NCBI GenBank assembly: GCA_963779685.1
Contig: CAVZZG010000003.1
Span: forward strand, 806,001 to 870,000
Direction of reading: 5' to 3'
Length of the DNA: 64,000 nucleotides
Origin: CAVZZG01 sp963779685
GTDB lineage: Bacteria; Actinomycetota; Thermoleophilia; Gaiellales; F1-60-MAGs149
The translations under genes were made by a program, and so were the position numbers. Position 1 is the stretch's first letter; every line of letters starts with the position of its first letter. Shown here piece by piece: positions 25,101 to 34,300 of the stretch. The notes under the pieces are model-generated. The model was not told where the DNA came from. It did not search any database and worked only from the letters and a program-made list of their open reading frames with translations.

Positions 25101-25457
25101 TCACGAGCGGCGCAGGCCGTGCACGGGCCGGCCGAGCGCCTGCCACTGGAAGATCGACATGGCCGGCAGGACGTCGTCGTAGGCCTGGATGCGCGGGTTG
25201 CGGCCGATCTCCTTGCACTTGGCCGCGATCATCAGCAGATCGTCCTTCGACGGAGCCACGATCACGAAGTGGGCGCCCGTCACCCACTCGAACACGGCGC
25301 CGCAGGCTGGGCAGGGCCACGGGTCGGTGCGGATGCCGTACCACTCGCCCTCGCTGGTGTCGACGCCCTCGAAATCCTCGATCTCCTGCTCGTCCCAGAC
25401 GGTCTGATCGGTCTGGGACGGCAGAACCACCGTGCCGGGACGCATCTCGTGGCTCAT
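25101..25457 (-). CDS. Conserved hypothetical, single CxxC motif
   Basis: 118 aa. DPWPCPACGAVFEWVTGAHFVIVAPSKDDLLMIAAKCKEIGRNPRIQAYD contains one CPAC pair and a predicted alpha/beta module; no family was recognised. The N-terminal 40 residues are acidic (VWDEQEIEDFEGVDTSEGE). The start is only 8 bp from the divergent NUDIX gene, so their promoters must overlap the coding sequences or the transcripts are leaderless. Function unknown. Confidence 0.65.
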   Translation of the reverse strand: MSHEMRPGTVVLPSQTDQTVWDEQEIEDFEGVDTSEGEWYGIRTDPWPCPACGAVFEWVTGAHFVIVAPSKDDLLMIAAKCKEIGRNPRIQAYDDVLPAMSIFQWQALGRPVHGLRRS

Positions 25458-25465
25458 CTCGGGTA

Positions 25466-26044
25466 ATGATTGCCGACGTGGACGCGCAGGGGGCACGCCT
25501 GGTACGGGCTCTGAAGGCATACGAGCCGGCCGACGCCGACGAGGAAGGCCACCGGCAGGCGATCCTGCAGCTCCTGCGCGACGCGCCCCGCCCCTTCGAC
25601 CGTACGCAGTACCAACCGGGTCACCTGACGGGGAGCGCCTTCGTCGTCGACGGCGCAACCGGTCGCGTGCTCCTGCACCGGCACCGGCGGCTCGGGCGAT
25701 GGCTCCAGCTGGGCGGCCACGACGAGGGCGAGCACGACCCGCTCGTCACGGCGATGCGCGAGGCCCGCGAGGAATCCGGCATCACCGACCTCGTCAGCCT
25801 CTCTCCCGGCATTCTCGACCTGGACGTCCATACCATCCGGCCGGCCGGTGGTGAGCCCGCGCATCTCCACTTCGACATCCGCTACGCGCTCGCCACCTGG
25901 CGGCCGTACGACATCACCGGCGAGCACGGAACCGGCGGCATTGCCTGGTTCGGCCTGGCGGACGCCGACCAGATGATGCGCGAACCGGGCGGTTCGCGCG
26001 CGCTGCGCAAGCTCGCCGCCCTCCTGCGACCACCACCGGCGTAG
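25466..26044 (+). CDS. NUDIX hydrolase
   Basis: 192 aa. A NUDIX box is present at GGHDEGEHDPLVTAMREAREESGI: the RE-x-x-EE-x-G core is intact, and the glycine-rich start follows the WLQLGGH pattern of an actinobacterial subfamily with one extra residue before RE. The strand FVVDGATGRVLLHRHRRLGRWLQLGG precedes it. Substrate unknown. ATG 25466 used; a GTG four codons downstream is an alternative. The end faces uvrA across a terminator-like hairpin. Confidence 0.85.
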   Translation: MIADVDAQGARLVRALKAYEPADADEEGHRQAILQLLRDAPRPFDRTQYQPGHLTGSAFVVDGATGRVLLHRHRRLGRWLQLGGHDEGEHDPLVTAMREAREESGITDLVSLSPGILDLDVHTIRPAGGEPAHLHFDIRYALATWRPYDITGEHGTGGIAWFGLADADQMMREPGGSRALRKLAALLRPPPA

Positions 26045-26078
26045 CCGGGAAGCCCCGGCCCGACGCCCGACGCCGACA

Positions 26079-26099
26079 TCGACCCACGCGGTGGGTCGA
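26079..26099. terminator. Bidirectional terminator-like hairpin
   Basis: TCGACCCAC-GCG-GTGGGTCGA, a perfect 9-bp stem with a 3-nt loop, centred between the convergent NUDIX and uvrA genes. It lies 34 bp after the NUDIX stop and 3 bp before the uvrA stop. Position and symmetry fit a shared terminator; there is no U-tract. Confidence 0.6.
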
Positions 26100-26102
26100 G
26101 AC

Positions 26103-28958
26103 CTAGATGAGGGTCGCCTGGGGTGCCGTCTCGCGGACGGCGTGCTCGAGCTGGGGGGCGAGGAACCGGCCGGTGTGGGATGCGGGCACGAGCACGACCG
26201 TCTCGGGCGGTCCCGCCGCGACGATCTCGCCGCCGGCGTCGCCGCCCTCCGGCCCGAGATCGACGACCCAGTCGGCCTGCTTGATGACGTCGAGGTTGTG
26301 CTCGATCACGAGCACCGTGTTCCCCGTGTCCACCAGCCGGTGGAGCACGTCGAGGAGCTTCTCGATGTCGGCGAGATGCAGGCCTGTCGTCGGCTCGTCG
26401 AGCACGTAGAGCGTCCGCCCGGTGGCGATCTTCTGCAGCTCGGTGGCGAGCTTCACCCGCTGCGCCTCGCCGCCCGAGAGCGTGGTCGCCGGCTGGCCGA
26501 GCCGCACGTAGTCGAGACCGACGTCGTGCAGGGTCTGCAGCCGGCGCCGCAGCTTCGGGATCTTGGCGAAGAAGGACAGTGCCTCCTCCACCGGCATCTC
26601 CAGCACGTCGGCGATCGACTTGCCCTTGAAGCGCACCTCGAGGGTCTCGCGGTTGTAGCGCCGGCCCTTGCACACCTCGCACGGCACGTAGACGTCCGGC
26701 AGGAAATGCATCTCGATCTTGATCGTCCCGTCGCCGCGGCAGGTCTCGCAGCGACCGCCCTTGACGTTGAAGGAGAAGCGACCGGGCTTGTACCCGCGCA
26801 CCTTGGAGTCGGGCGTGGAGGCGTAGAGCGCGCGGATGTGGTCGAACAGCCCGGTGTAGGTGGCGGGGTTCGAGCGCGGCGTGCGGCCGATCGGCGACTG
26901 GTCGATGTCGATCACCTTGTCGAAGGCCTCGATGCCCTCGATACGCGCGTACGCGCCCGCCTTGACCCGGGCGTTGTGGAGGCGGTTCTTGAGCGCCTTC
27001 AGGATCACGTCGTTCACGAGCGTGGACTTGCCCGACCCGGAAACGCCGGTCACCGCCACGAACCGGCCGACCGGGATCTCGACGTCGATGCTCTTCAAGT
27101 TGTGCTGGCGGGCGCCGCGGACGACGAGCCACTCACCATTGGCGGGGCGGCGAACCGGCACCGAGATCCGCCGGCGCCCGGCGAGGAACGCACCGGTCAC
27201 GGACTTGCGGTTCCGCGCGACCTGCGGCGGCGTGCCCTCGGCGACGACCTCTCCCCCGTGCTCGCCCGCGCCCGGGCCCATGTCGACGACCCAGTCCGAG
27301 GCGCGGATGGTGTCCTCGTCGTGCTCCACGATCACCACCGTGTTGCCGAGGTCGCGGAGTCGGGTGAGGGTGTCGATGAGCCGGTGGTTGTCGCGCTGGT
27401 GCAGCCCGATCGACGGCTCGTCCAGGATGTAGAGGACACCCACCAGGTGCGACCCGATCTGGGTGGCGAGCCGGATGCGCTGGGCCTCGCCACCCGAGAG
27501 CGTGCCGGCAGCCCGGTCGAGCGTGAGGTAGCCGACGCCGACGTCCACCAGGAATCCGAGCCGCTCCCGAAGCTCGCGGAGGATGCGCTCCGCGATCAGG
27601 GTCTCGGTCTCGGTGAGGCGCAGCCCGTCCACCCATGTGCGCGCACCGAGCACGGAGAGACCCGTGATCTGATGGATGTTCAGATCGCCGACGGTGACAG
27701 CGAGCACCTCGGGCTTGAGGCGGGCGCCCTGGCAGGTCGCACAGGCGCGGAGCGTCATGTACTCCTCGATCCGCTCCCGCTGCAGCTGCGAGTCGGTCTC
27801 GCGGTAGCGGCGCTCGAGCCCGGCGATGACGCCCTCGAAGGCCATCATGTACTGGCGCTGCCGGCCGTGGCGATTGCGGTACGTGACGAGCACGCGCTGG
27901 CCGCCCGTGCCGTAGAGGAAGAGCCCGCGCTGCTCGTCGCTGAGCTCGCCCCAGGGCACCTCGGTCGGGACCGCGAAGTGCTCGGCGACCGCCTGGATGG
28001 CCGACTCGTAGAAGCTCGACCCGCTGACGTTCCACGGCAGGAGCGCTCCGCCCGCGATCGACGCCTCGGCGTCGGGCACGATCATCTCGGGATCGAGCTC
28101 GGGCGTGGCGCCCAGCCCGTGGCAGGCCGGGCAGGCGCCGTGAGGGGAGTTGAACGAGAACACGCGCGGCGCCAGTTCCGGCAGCGAGACGCCGTGTTCG
28201 GGGCACGCGAACTTCTCGGAGTACGTCGTCGTCGCGCCGTCGACGATCGCGATGTCGATCAGGCCCTCCGCGAGCTGGAGGGCGGTCTCGACCGAGTCGG
28301 CCAGCCGCTTGCGGAGGTCGGGCTTCATCACCAGGCGGTCGACCACGACGCTGATGTCGTGCTTGAACTTCTTGTCGAGCTCGATCGGCTCCTCCAGGAG
28401 GCGCTGCTCGCCGTCGACCTTGACGCGCGTGAAGCCCTCGCCCCGGAATCCCTCGAGCAGCTCCTTGAACTCGCCCTTGCGGCCGCGCACGACGGGGGCA
28501 TCGACGGTGAAGCGGACGCCGTCCTCCAGGGTCATGGCCTGGTCGACGATCTGCTCGGCCGACTGGCCCGCGATCGTGCGGCCGCACTCCGGGCAGTGGG
28601 GGTGGCCGACGCGCGCGAACAGCAGCCGCAGGTAGTCGTAGATCTCGGTGACGGTGCCGACCGTCGAGCGCGGGTTGCGCGAGGTCGTCTTCTGGTCGAT
28701 CGAGATCGCCGGCGAGAGGCCGTCGATGTGGTCGACGTCGGGCTTCTCCATCTGCCCGAGGAACTGCCGGGCATAGGCCGACAGGGACTCCACGTACCGG
28801 CGCTGGCCCTCTGCATAGAGCGTGTCGAAGGCCAGGCTCGACTTGCCCGAGCCCGAAAGGCCGGTGATGCAGACGAGGCGGTCGCGGGGGATCCGCACCG
28901 TCACGTTCTTGAGGTTGTGCTCCCGCGCGCCGCGGATCGTTATCCAGTCGCTGGCCAC
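26103..28958 (-). CDS. uvrA: Excinuclease ABC subunit A
   Basis: 951 aa from GTG 28958. Damage-recognition ATPase of nucleotide excision repair. Two ABC ATPase modules: Walker A GLSGSGKSSLAFDT near residue 35 and GVSGSGKSTLVND in the second half, each with a signature TLSGGEAQR; zinc fingers with CPECG, CPACHGLG and the CETC..CEVC pair; RNPRSTVGTVTEIYDYLRLLFARVG is the UvrA/UvrB contact region. TTG 28976 is an alternative start. Neither start has a Shine-Dalgarno. A -10-like element ends 8 nt before GTG 28958, which fits a leaderless mRNA. A LexA-type box lies just upstream. The last ATPase residues approach the hairpin shared with the NUDIX gene. Confidence 0.97.
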   Translation of the reverse strand: MASDWITIRGAREHNLKNVTVRIPRDRLVCITGLSGSGKSSLAFDTLYAEGQRRYVESLSAYARQFLGQMEKPDVDHIDGLSPAISIDQKTTSRNPRSTVGTVTEIYDYLRLLFARVGHPHCPECGRTIAGQSAEQIVDQAMTLEDGVRFTVDAPVVRGRKGEFKELLEGFRGEGFTRVKVDGEQRLLEEPIELDKKFKHDISVVVDRLVMKPDLRKRLADSVETALQLAEGLIDIAIVDGATTTYSEKFACPEHGVSLPELAPRVFSFNSPHGACPACHGLGATPELDPEMIVPDAEASIAGGALLPWNVSGSSFYESAIQAVAEHFAVPTEVPWGELSDEQRGLFLYGTGGQRVLVTYRNRHGRQRQYMMAFEGVIAGLERRYRETDSQLQRERIEEYMTLRACATCQGARLKPEVLAVTVGDLNIHQITGLSVLGARTWVDGLRLTETETLIAERILRELRERLGFLVDVGVGYLTLDRAAGTLSGGEAQRIRLATQIGSHLVGVLYILDEPSIGLHQRDNHRLIDTLTRLRDLGNTVVIVEHDEDTIRASDWVVDMGPGAGEHGGEVVAEGTPPQVARNRKSVTGAFLAGRRRISVPVRRPANGEWLVVRGARQHNLKSIDVEIPVGRFVAVTGVSGSGKSTLVNDVILKALKNRLHNARVKAGAYARIEGIEAFDKVIDIDQSPIGRTPRSNPATYTGLFDHIRALYASTPDSKVRGYKPGRFSFNVKGGRCETCRGDGTIKIEMHFLPDVYVPCEVCKGRRYNRETLEVRFKGKSIADVLEMPVEEALSFFAKIPKLRRRLQTLHDVGLDYVRLGQPATTLSGGEAQRVKLATELQKIATGRTLYVLDEPTTGLHLADIEKLLDVLHRLVDTGNTVLVIEHNLDVIKQADWVVDLGPEGGDAGGEIVAAGPPETVVLVPASHTGRFLAPQLEHAVRETAPQATLI

Positions 28959-28966
28959 TGGGACGC

Positions 28967-29002
28967 AGGCTAGCAACCAGCCCAGACGCGAACAAGTGTT
29001 CG
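28967..29002 (-). promoter_or_regulatory. LexA/SOS box overlapping the probable uvrA promoter
   Basis: CGAACAAGTGTTCG at 28989-29002 matches the Gram-positive SOS consensus CGAAC-N4-GTTCG with perfect arms. On the uvrA strand, TTGTTC (28990-28995) overlaps the box and is followed after 17 nt by TAGCCT (28967-28972), a weak -35/-10 pair ending 8 nt before the GTG start. LexA bound here would block the -35 region. uvrA is a classical SOS gene, so motif, position and target agree. Confidence 0.7.
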
Positions 29003-29009
29003 GTGTTGA

Positions 29010-30183
29010 CTAGTCCCGGCGCCGCGGCGAACCGGGACGCGATCTCGTCCACGTCGTCGCCGGTCATGACGGTGGAGAGGGAGCAGAGGCCGTTGGTCGC
29101 CACCAGCAGCCCCGCACGGTAGAGCCGCCACCAGAGGTCGAAGTCGCCCAGCACGGCCAGCAGGCGGAACAGCGAGCCGCTGCCGGCCACGTCGTACCCG
29201 AGCGCGCCGACCCGCCCGCGCAGGTCGTCGCCCATCGCGTTCAGGCGGTCGATGGCCGGCGCGTCGAGCAGATCGAGCGCCGCGAGGCCCGCCGCGGTGG
29301 TGACGGGATTCGCGGAGAACGTGCCGGCGTGGGGCACCGCCGTGTCGCCGCGCCGCGGGTCGAGGATCGCCATCACCTCGGCCGATCCACCCCAGGCACC
29401 GACGGCAAAGCCACCGCCGATGATCTTGCCCATCGTCACGAGGTCAGGCTCCAGGCCGTACCGGCCCTGCAGGCCACCGACGCTCAGCCGCAGCGTGATC
29501 ACCTCGTCGACGATCAGCAGGATCTCCCGGCGCCGCGTCTCGGCCCGCACGAGGTCGGCGAACGCCTGCGGCACCGGCCGCAGGCCAGCCCGGTTCGGCA
29601 TCAGGTCGATGATCACGGCCGCGATCCGGTCGCCATCTCGATCGAGCGCCGCCGCGAACGCCGCGGCGTCGGCGACCGGGATCGTGCGGACGTCGCCGCC
29701 CGCGGCCCGGGTCAGGCCCGGGGCCTCGTCGGGCAGGGCGGCGTCGTAGATGCCGTGGTAGCTCCCGTCGAACCGCAGCAGCAGATCGCGCCCGGTGAAC
29801 GCTCGCGCCGTGCGGACGGCCATCATGACCGCCTCGGAGCCCGAGTTCGTGAAGCGCAGGCGCTCGACCGCCGGCACGCGCTGCGCGATCCGCTCGGCGA
29901 GGGCGACGTCGTGGCGCGTCGGCAGGCCGAAGCACGTCCCCTCGTCCATCGCCGCCGCCGCGGCGGCCATGACGACCGGATGGCGGTGGCCGTGCACGAG
30001 CGTCGTGTAGTTGTTCTGGAGGTCGATCACCTCGTGGCCGTCCTCGTCGATCAGGCGGCACCCCTCGCCTCGCGCCGCGTACGGCGGCACCGGCGGGATG
30101 TGGAGCGTCGAGCGCGTGTTGCCGCCGGGCATGGCCGCGACGGCGCGGGCGTACAGGTCAGCCGAGGTCACGTCGACCAGCAT
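29010..30183 (-). CDS. Class III PLP aminotransferase, HemL/GSA-aminomutase-like; 3' end disturbed
   Basis: About 390 aa of aminotransferase homology from ATG 30183. Signatures: DEDGHEVIDLQNNYTTLVHGHRHP, RFTNSGSEAVMMAVRTARAFTGR (PLP phosphate loop), RFDGSYHGIYDAA, LLIVDEVITLRLSVGG (Asp on the pyridine N), VTMGKIIGGGFAVGAWGG (Schiff-base Lys) and HAGTFSANPVTTAAG. Related to glutamate-1-semialdehyde aminomutase; substrate unassigned. As sequenced no stop follows the domain: the frame stays open through uvrA in another frame to 27133 (1016 aa). Removing one G from the GGG at about 29013-29018 would create a stop at 29010, clearing the 51-bp uvrA promoter region. Start overlaps the PH-domain gene by 26 bp. 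Confidence 0.8.
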
Positions 30184-30625
30184 AGGTGCTGATCACCGAC
30201 GACACGCTGTCGGGGTCGGGCACGTAGCGCAGGCGTGTCCCGCGACCGCCGCCGGTCACCTCGATGGTCCCGTAGCCCAGCAGCCGGCCGGGGATCGAGC
30301 GGCGTACACGGAGCCGGGAGATCACCGCCAGCGGGACGATCTGCTCCGTCCGGCGCAGTCCCTGCCGGTAGACCGCGAGGTGCTCGGACGTCACCACCAG
30401 CAGCGTCCGGTCCCACTCCCAGACCCGCCGCACGAGTCGCAGCACCGCCCATGCCGCACCCGCGGCCGCCACCAGCGCCAGCAGCACCCCTAGGAAGCCG
30501 GGATGCGCCAGTTCGTGCACGGCCCCGACAACGCCCGCCAGGCACGTCGAGGCGAGCACGGCCCACGCGATCGGCCGCCACAGCACCGCCGTGTGGGCGC
30601 GCGTCATGACGAGGCGTTCGGCCAC
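30158..30625 (-). CDS. Membrane protein with bacterial PH domain
   Basis: 155 aa. Two membrane segments (PIAWAVLASTCLAGVVGAVHEL and GVLLALVAAAGAAWAVLRLV) are followed by a bPH_2/DUF304-like domain: LLVVTSEHLAVYRQGLRRTEQIVPLAVISRLRVRRSIPGRLLGYGTIEVTGGG. Such proteins are membrane-anchored with no known enzyme activity. It overlaps the start of the aminotransferase and lies 32 bp after the clpP paralogue stop on the same strand. Confidence 0.8.
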   Translation of the reverse strand: MAERLVMTRAHTAVLWRPIAWAVLASTCLAGVVGAVHELAHPGFLGVLLALVAAAGAAWAVLRLVRRVWEWDRTLLVVTSEHLAVYRQGLRRTEQIVPLAVISRLRVRRSIPGRLLGYGTIEVTGGGRGTRLRYVPDPDSVSSVISTYAGRRDLG

Positions 30626-30657
30626 CCGAGCCGCCTTCGGCGGCGATGGCCGGAGTC

Positions 30658-31242
30658 CTACCGGCTGTCGACGACCCGGTCGATGATCCCGTACGCCGCC
30701 GCGGCCGCGGCCGACATGAAGAAGTCGCGCTCCGTGTCGTCGTGGATCTGCTCGACCGTCTTGCCCGTGTGCTTGGCCAGCACCTCGTCCATGCGCTTGC
30801 GCACCGCGAGCACCTCGCGGGCCTGGATCTCGATGTCCGTGGCCTGTCCCTGGAAGCCGGACGAGCCCTGGTGGATCATCACCTTCGCGTTCGGGAGGGC
30901 CATGCGCTTGCCGGGAGCGCCGCCGGCGAGCAGGATCGCGCCCATCGACATGGCCATCCCGAAGCAGATGGTCTGCACCTGGGGGCGGATGAACTGCATC
31001 GTGTCGTAGATCGCCATGCCCGCGTACACGTCGCCGCCGGGCGAGTTGATGTACAGCGAGATGTCCTTGTCCGGCTCGTCCGACTCGAGATGGATCAGCT
31101 GCGCGACGATCAGGTTCGCGATCTCCGGGAAGATCGGCGTCCCGAGGAAGACGATGCGCTCGTTCAGCAGCCGGGAGTAGATGTCGAACGACCGCTCACC
31201 GCGGCCGGTCTGCTCGATCACCATCGGGACGAGGGGGCTCAT
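30658..31242 (-). CDS. clpP: ATP-dependent Clp protease proteolytic subunit (paralogue)
   Basis: 194 aa from ATG 31242 (upstream residues of the open frame are not ClpP-like). Catalytic triad is intact: Ser in FGMAMSMGAILLAGG, His in VMIHQGSSGFQGQATDIEIQA, Asp in DDTERDFFMSAA. SLYINSPGGDVYAGMAIYDTMQFI is the family signature. It is very close to the clpP at 63.1 kb, which sits with clpX. Two-ClpP systems in actinobacteria form hetero-oligomers in some species (family knowledge); here the paralogue stands alone, upstream of the PH gene. Confidence 0.95.
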   Translation of the reverse strand: MSPLVPMVIEQTGRGERSFDIYSRLLNERIVFLGTPIFPEIANLIVAQLIHLESDEPDKDISLYINSPGGDVYAGMAIYDTMQFIRPQVQTICFGMAMSMGAILLAGGAPGKRMALPNAKVMIHQGSSGFQGQATDIEIQAREVLAVRKRMDEVLAKHTGKTVEQIHDDTERDFFMSAAAAAAYGIIDRVVDSR

Positions 31243-31352
31243 ACCCTCACGGTAGCCGACGCGCACCCTGCCGGCCGGTGACGACAGACTTGTGCTCCAC
31301 GGCCGATCACTGATACAAGGGCAGTACTCGTCCCGAGCTAGGAGTCGTCGGT

Positions 31353-34300
31353 TTGCCCAGAATCCGATTCGCACTCATGCTCGCGGTGCTGTCTGCCGCG
31401 ACCATGAGCACCGTCCTGATGGCCGGTGCTGCCTCGGCGACGACGGGATCCCCGATCCTGGCGCGCACCATCACGATCAAGACCGGCATCGCGCCGATCA
31501 CCTACACGGTGCTCGACTCGAAGGGCAATCCGACGGCCGTCACGGGCACCGCCGTGATCACGACGCCGTGGAGCGACTGGCTCGCGGCCTCGAGCGTGCC
31601 GGCGCTGGCGGGCTCCTCCTGGATCAGCACGGACATCAAGGACGGCACCATCACCGGGCGCGGCCTGGGCGCCACGACCCGGTACCGCACCACCTTCGCG
31701 CTTCCGGCCGGGTACTCGGCGCCGAGCCTCACGATCACGCTCGCGGCCGACGACGGCGCGACCGTCCTGCTGAACGGGCACAGGGTCGCTGCGCAGACGC
31801 TCACGCATACGGCGGACGACGACAAGTACCACCGGCAGCCGTGGGCCTACTCGACCGCCGATCCGACGATGTTCGTCGCGGGCACCAACACCCTCGACGT
31901 CCAGGTCGAGGACTACGGCCCCGAGGCGGGCATCGACTACGTCGCGAACGTCACCTACACACCCGGGCTGGTCAACGTCTCCGGCGTGACGCTCACGGGC
32001 CCGGGCTCTGCGGGCGTGGGCATCGGCGCGCTGCCGCTCGACACGCTGCCGGTCGCCGGCCTCCTGCCGCAGACGGCCGCGCAGATCCCCTCCGCGAGCC
32101 CGGCGTCGGTGTCCCTCGCCCGGTCGACCATCACCTCCCTTCCGGCCGCGCGGATCCCGGCCGCGCGCATTCCCGCGGCGCGGATCCCCGCCGCCCGGAT
32201 CCCCGCCGCCCGCATTCCCGCGGCGCGGATCCCCGCCGCCCGGATCCCGGCCGCGCGCATCGGCACCTCGATCCTCGCCCGGCTCCTCAACGCCCACCTC
32301 AGCGATCTGCCGCTGGTCGCCCCCGGGGGCTGGCCCGCGTTCCTCGCCGGCACCCGCGACTTCACGACCTCGTTGCCGCAGACGACCACCGTCGCGGACC
32401 TCGCGACCGACTACGCGAACTCGCACGATCCCGGCCTGGCGCCGCTGCTCGACCCGACCTGCGGCACGACCGCCGGCCCGGCCGGATGCACGCCGCTGAC
32501 CCTCGACCAGTTCCTGGTGGACGGCACCCCGCTCGCCCAGATCCAGGCGCTGGCCGTGCTGCTGAACGGGATCACCTGGAACGACGTGGCGCCGCCGACC
32601 AGCGCCGGCTGGTGCGCCGACTTCGCATCCCTGCCGGTGAACTGCACGACGACCACGCTCGACGGCGCCAACCCCGACCTGGCCGTCACGCAGTCGATCT
32701 TCGAGAGCTCGCTGTCGGGCCTCGACCTCGGTGCGACCTCGCTCGGACTGCGATCCATCGGCGACCTCACGACCTCCCCGCGACGGCCGCTGTTCCTCGA
32801 CCTCCCGGTCGCTCCGCTGAACATCACCGGCACGTTCCTCGGCGATGTCACGACCGTCCAGCTGGCTGCAGCCGGCAAGTCGGTCTCACAGGTCGTGGAC
32901 TGCACGAAGGTCGTGTGCCCGACGGATCTGCGCACGGCATCGAAGGCCGGGGCGATCAACGCGGCCGCCACGCTCGGGGATCTCGGCAGCACGATCAACG
33001 GCGCGTTGCTGGCCGACCTCGTCCTGGCGTTCGCCGACGCCACGTCGCTGCCGTGGGAGCAGATGTCGCTGGCCGGCGCGCACGTCGAGAGGCTGTTCCC
33101 GGGAACCGCGCCAGCACCGCTGCTCGGCCCCGGGCTCGCGCCGGAGGTGGCATTCATCCACCAGACGCTGTCGTTCTCGCTGCCCTGCGGCGAGCCGGCC
33201 GTGGCGACCGTGACGCTGGCGGCCGGCTTCGGCTACCGGCCGGGCTCGTCGCGGCTCGCCGTCGGAGCGGCCGCCGCCACGGGCATCGCCGACCCCGCCG
33301 CGGACGCGACCGGGGCGGTGCTCACGTGGCGCGTGCCGGCGCAACCGTGCGCCGCGAGCACCGCGAGCACGGCGTCGCCGCCGGACGCGATCGTCCTCGA
33401 CTTCCAGTCCCTGCCCGCACTCACCACCGGGTCGGCCCCGGCCAGCGCCTCGGTCGCGGTCGACCTGGCGGGAGCCACCGCCGGTACTGCTTCGGCCGTC
33501 ACGAAGGTGGCGCCGGATCCGGCCGGGGCGCGCGACCTCGGGCAGAACCCCAACGCGCTGATCGTCGGTCAGATCAGCGGCCCGGGCGACGTCGACCTGT
33601 TCACCGTGAAGGTGCCCGCCGGCAAGTCGCTCAGCGTCACCCTGAGCCAGCTCAAGTACGACGCGGATCTCGTCCTCTACGCGCCGCCGGGTACGACACC
33701 GGCGAGCCTGCTGCACGGCACGACGCCCCGCCAGGTACCCGCCGCCACCGATCCGATCGCCGATCCCGGTTCGGGCGGAGCGACGCTCCCGCCACCGGTC
33801 CTTGCCGACATACCGCTGCAGCCGGGCGCCGATGTCGCCGGCATCTCCGCGTTCCGCGGCACCGACGGCGAGTCCATCACCACGCCCACCGTGGGCGGCA
33901 CCTACACGATCCAGGTCAGCGGGTACAACGGCGCCGGCGGCCCCGACCCGTACACGCTGGTGGCGCGGCTCGCAGACCCGCCGCAGCTGCCGCCGTGCTC
34001 GGCGACGGCCACGATCCCCGGCGGCCCGAACGCAGTCGATACGGCCGGCGTGGACGCCCTGATCCCCTCCCCGTTCGGCGTCGGCGCTGCGGTCGACACC
34101 CTGTACCTCGTCGACGCCCCGCGACTCGTCCGCGCCTTCGGCGCCACGACCGCGGCATCGATCATCACCGACCTCCGGGCGTCGACCGCCGTCGGCGGCC
34201 ACACGGCGGCACTCATCCCCGTCAACCGCCTCGGCGGCGTGAGCGCGGCCTTCGATGCATGGGACGCGAGCCCGTGCGACGTGGCGTTGTCGAACGCCGT

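Noticed and set aside
26091..28973. 960-codon open frame antisense to uvrA
   Set aside because: Exactly mirrors uvrA, has no domain, and the composition is that of a shadow frame.
32145..32264. CRISPR or satellite repeat
   Set aside because: The 15-bp periodicity matches codons and encodes AARIP within a continuous reading frame.
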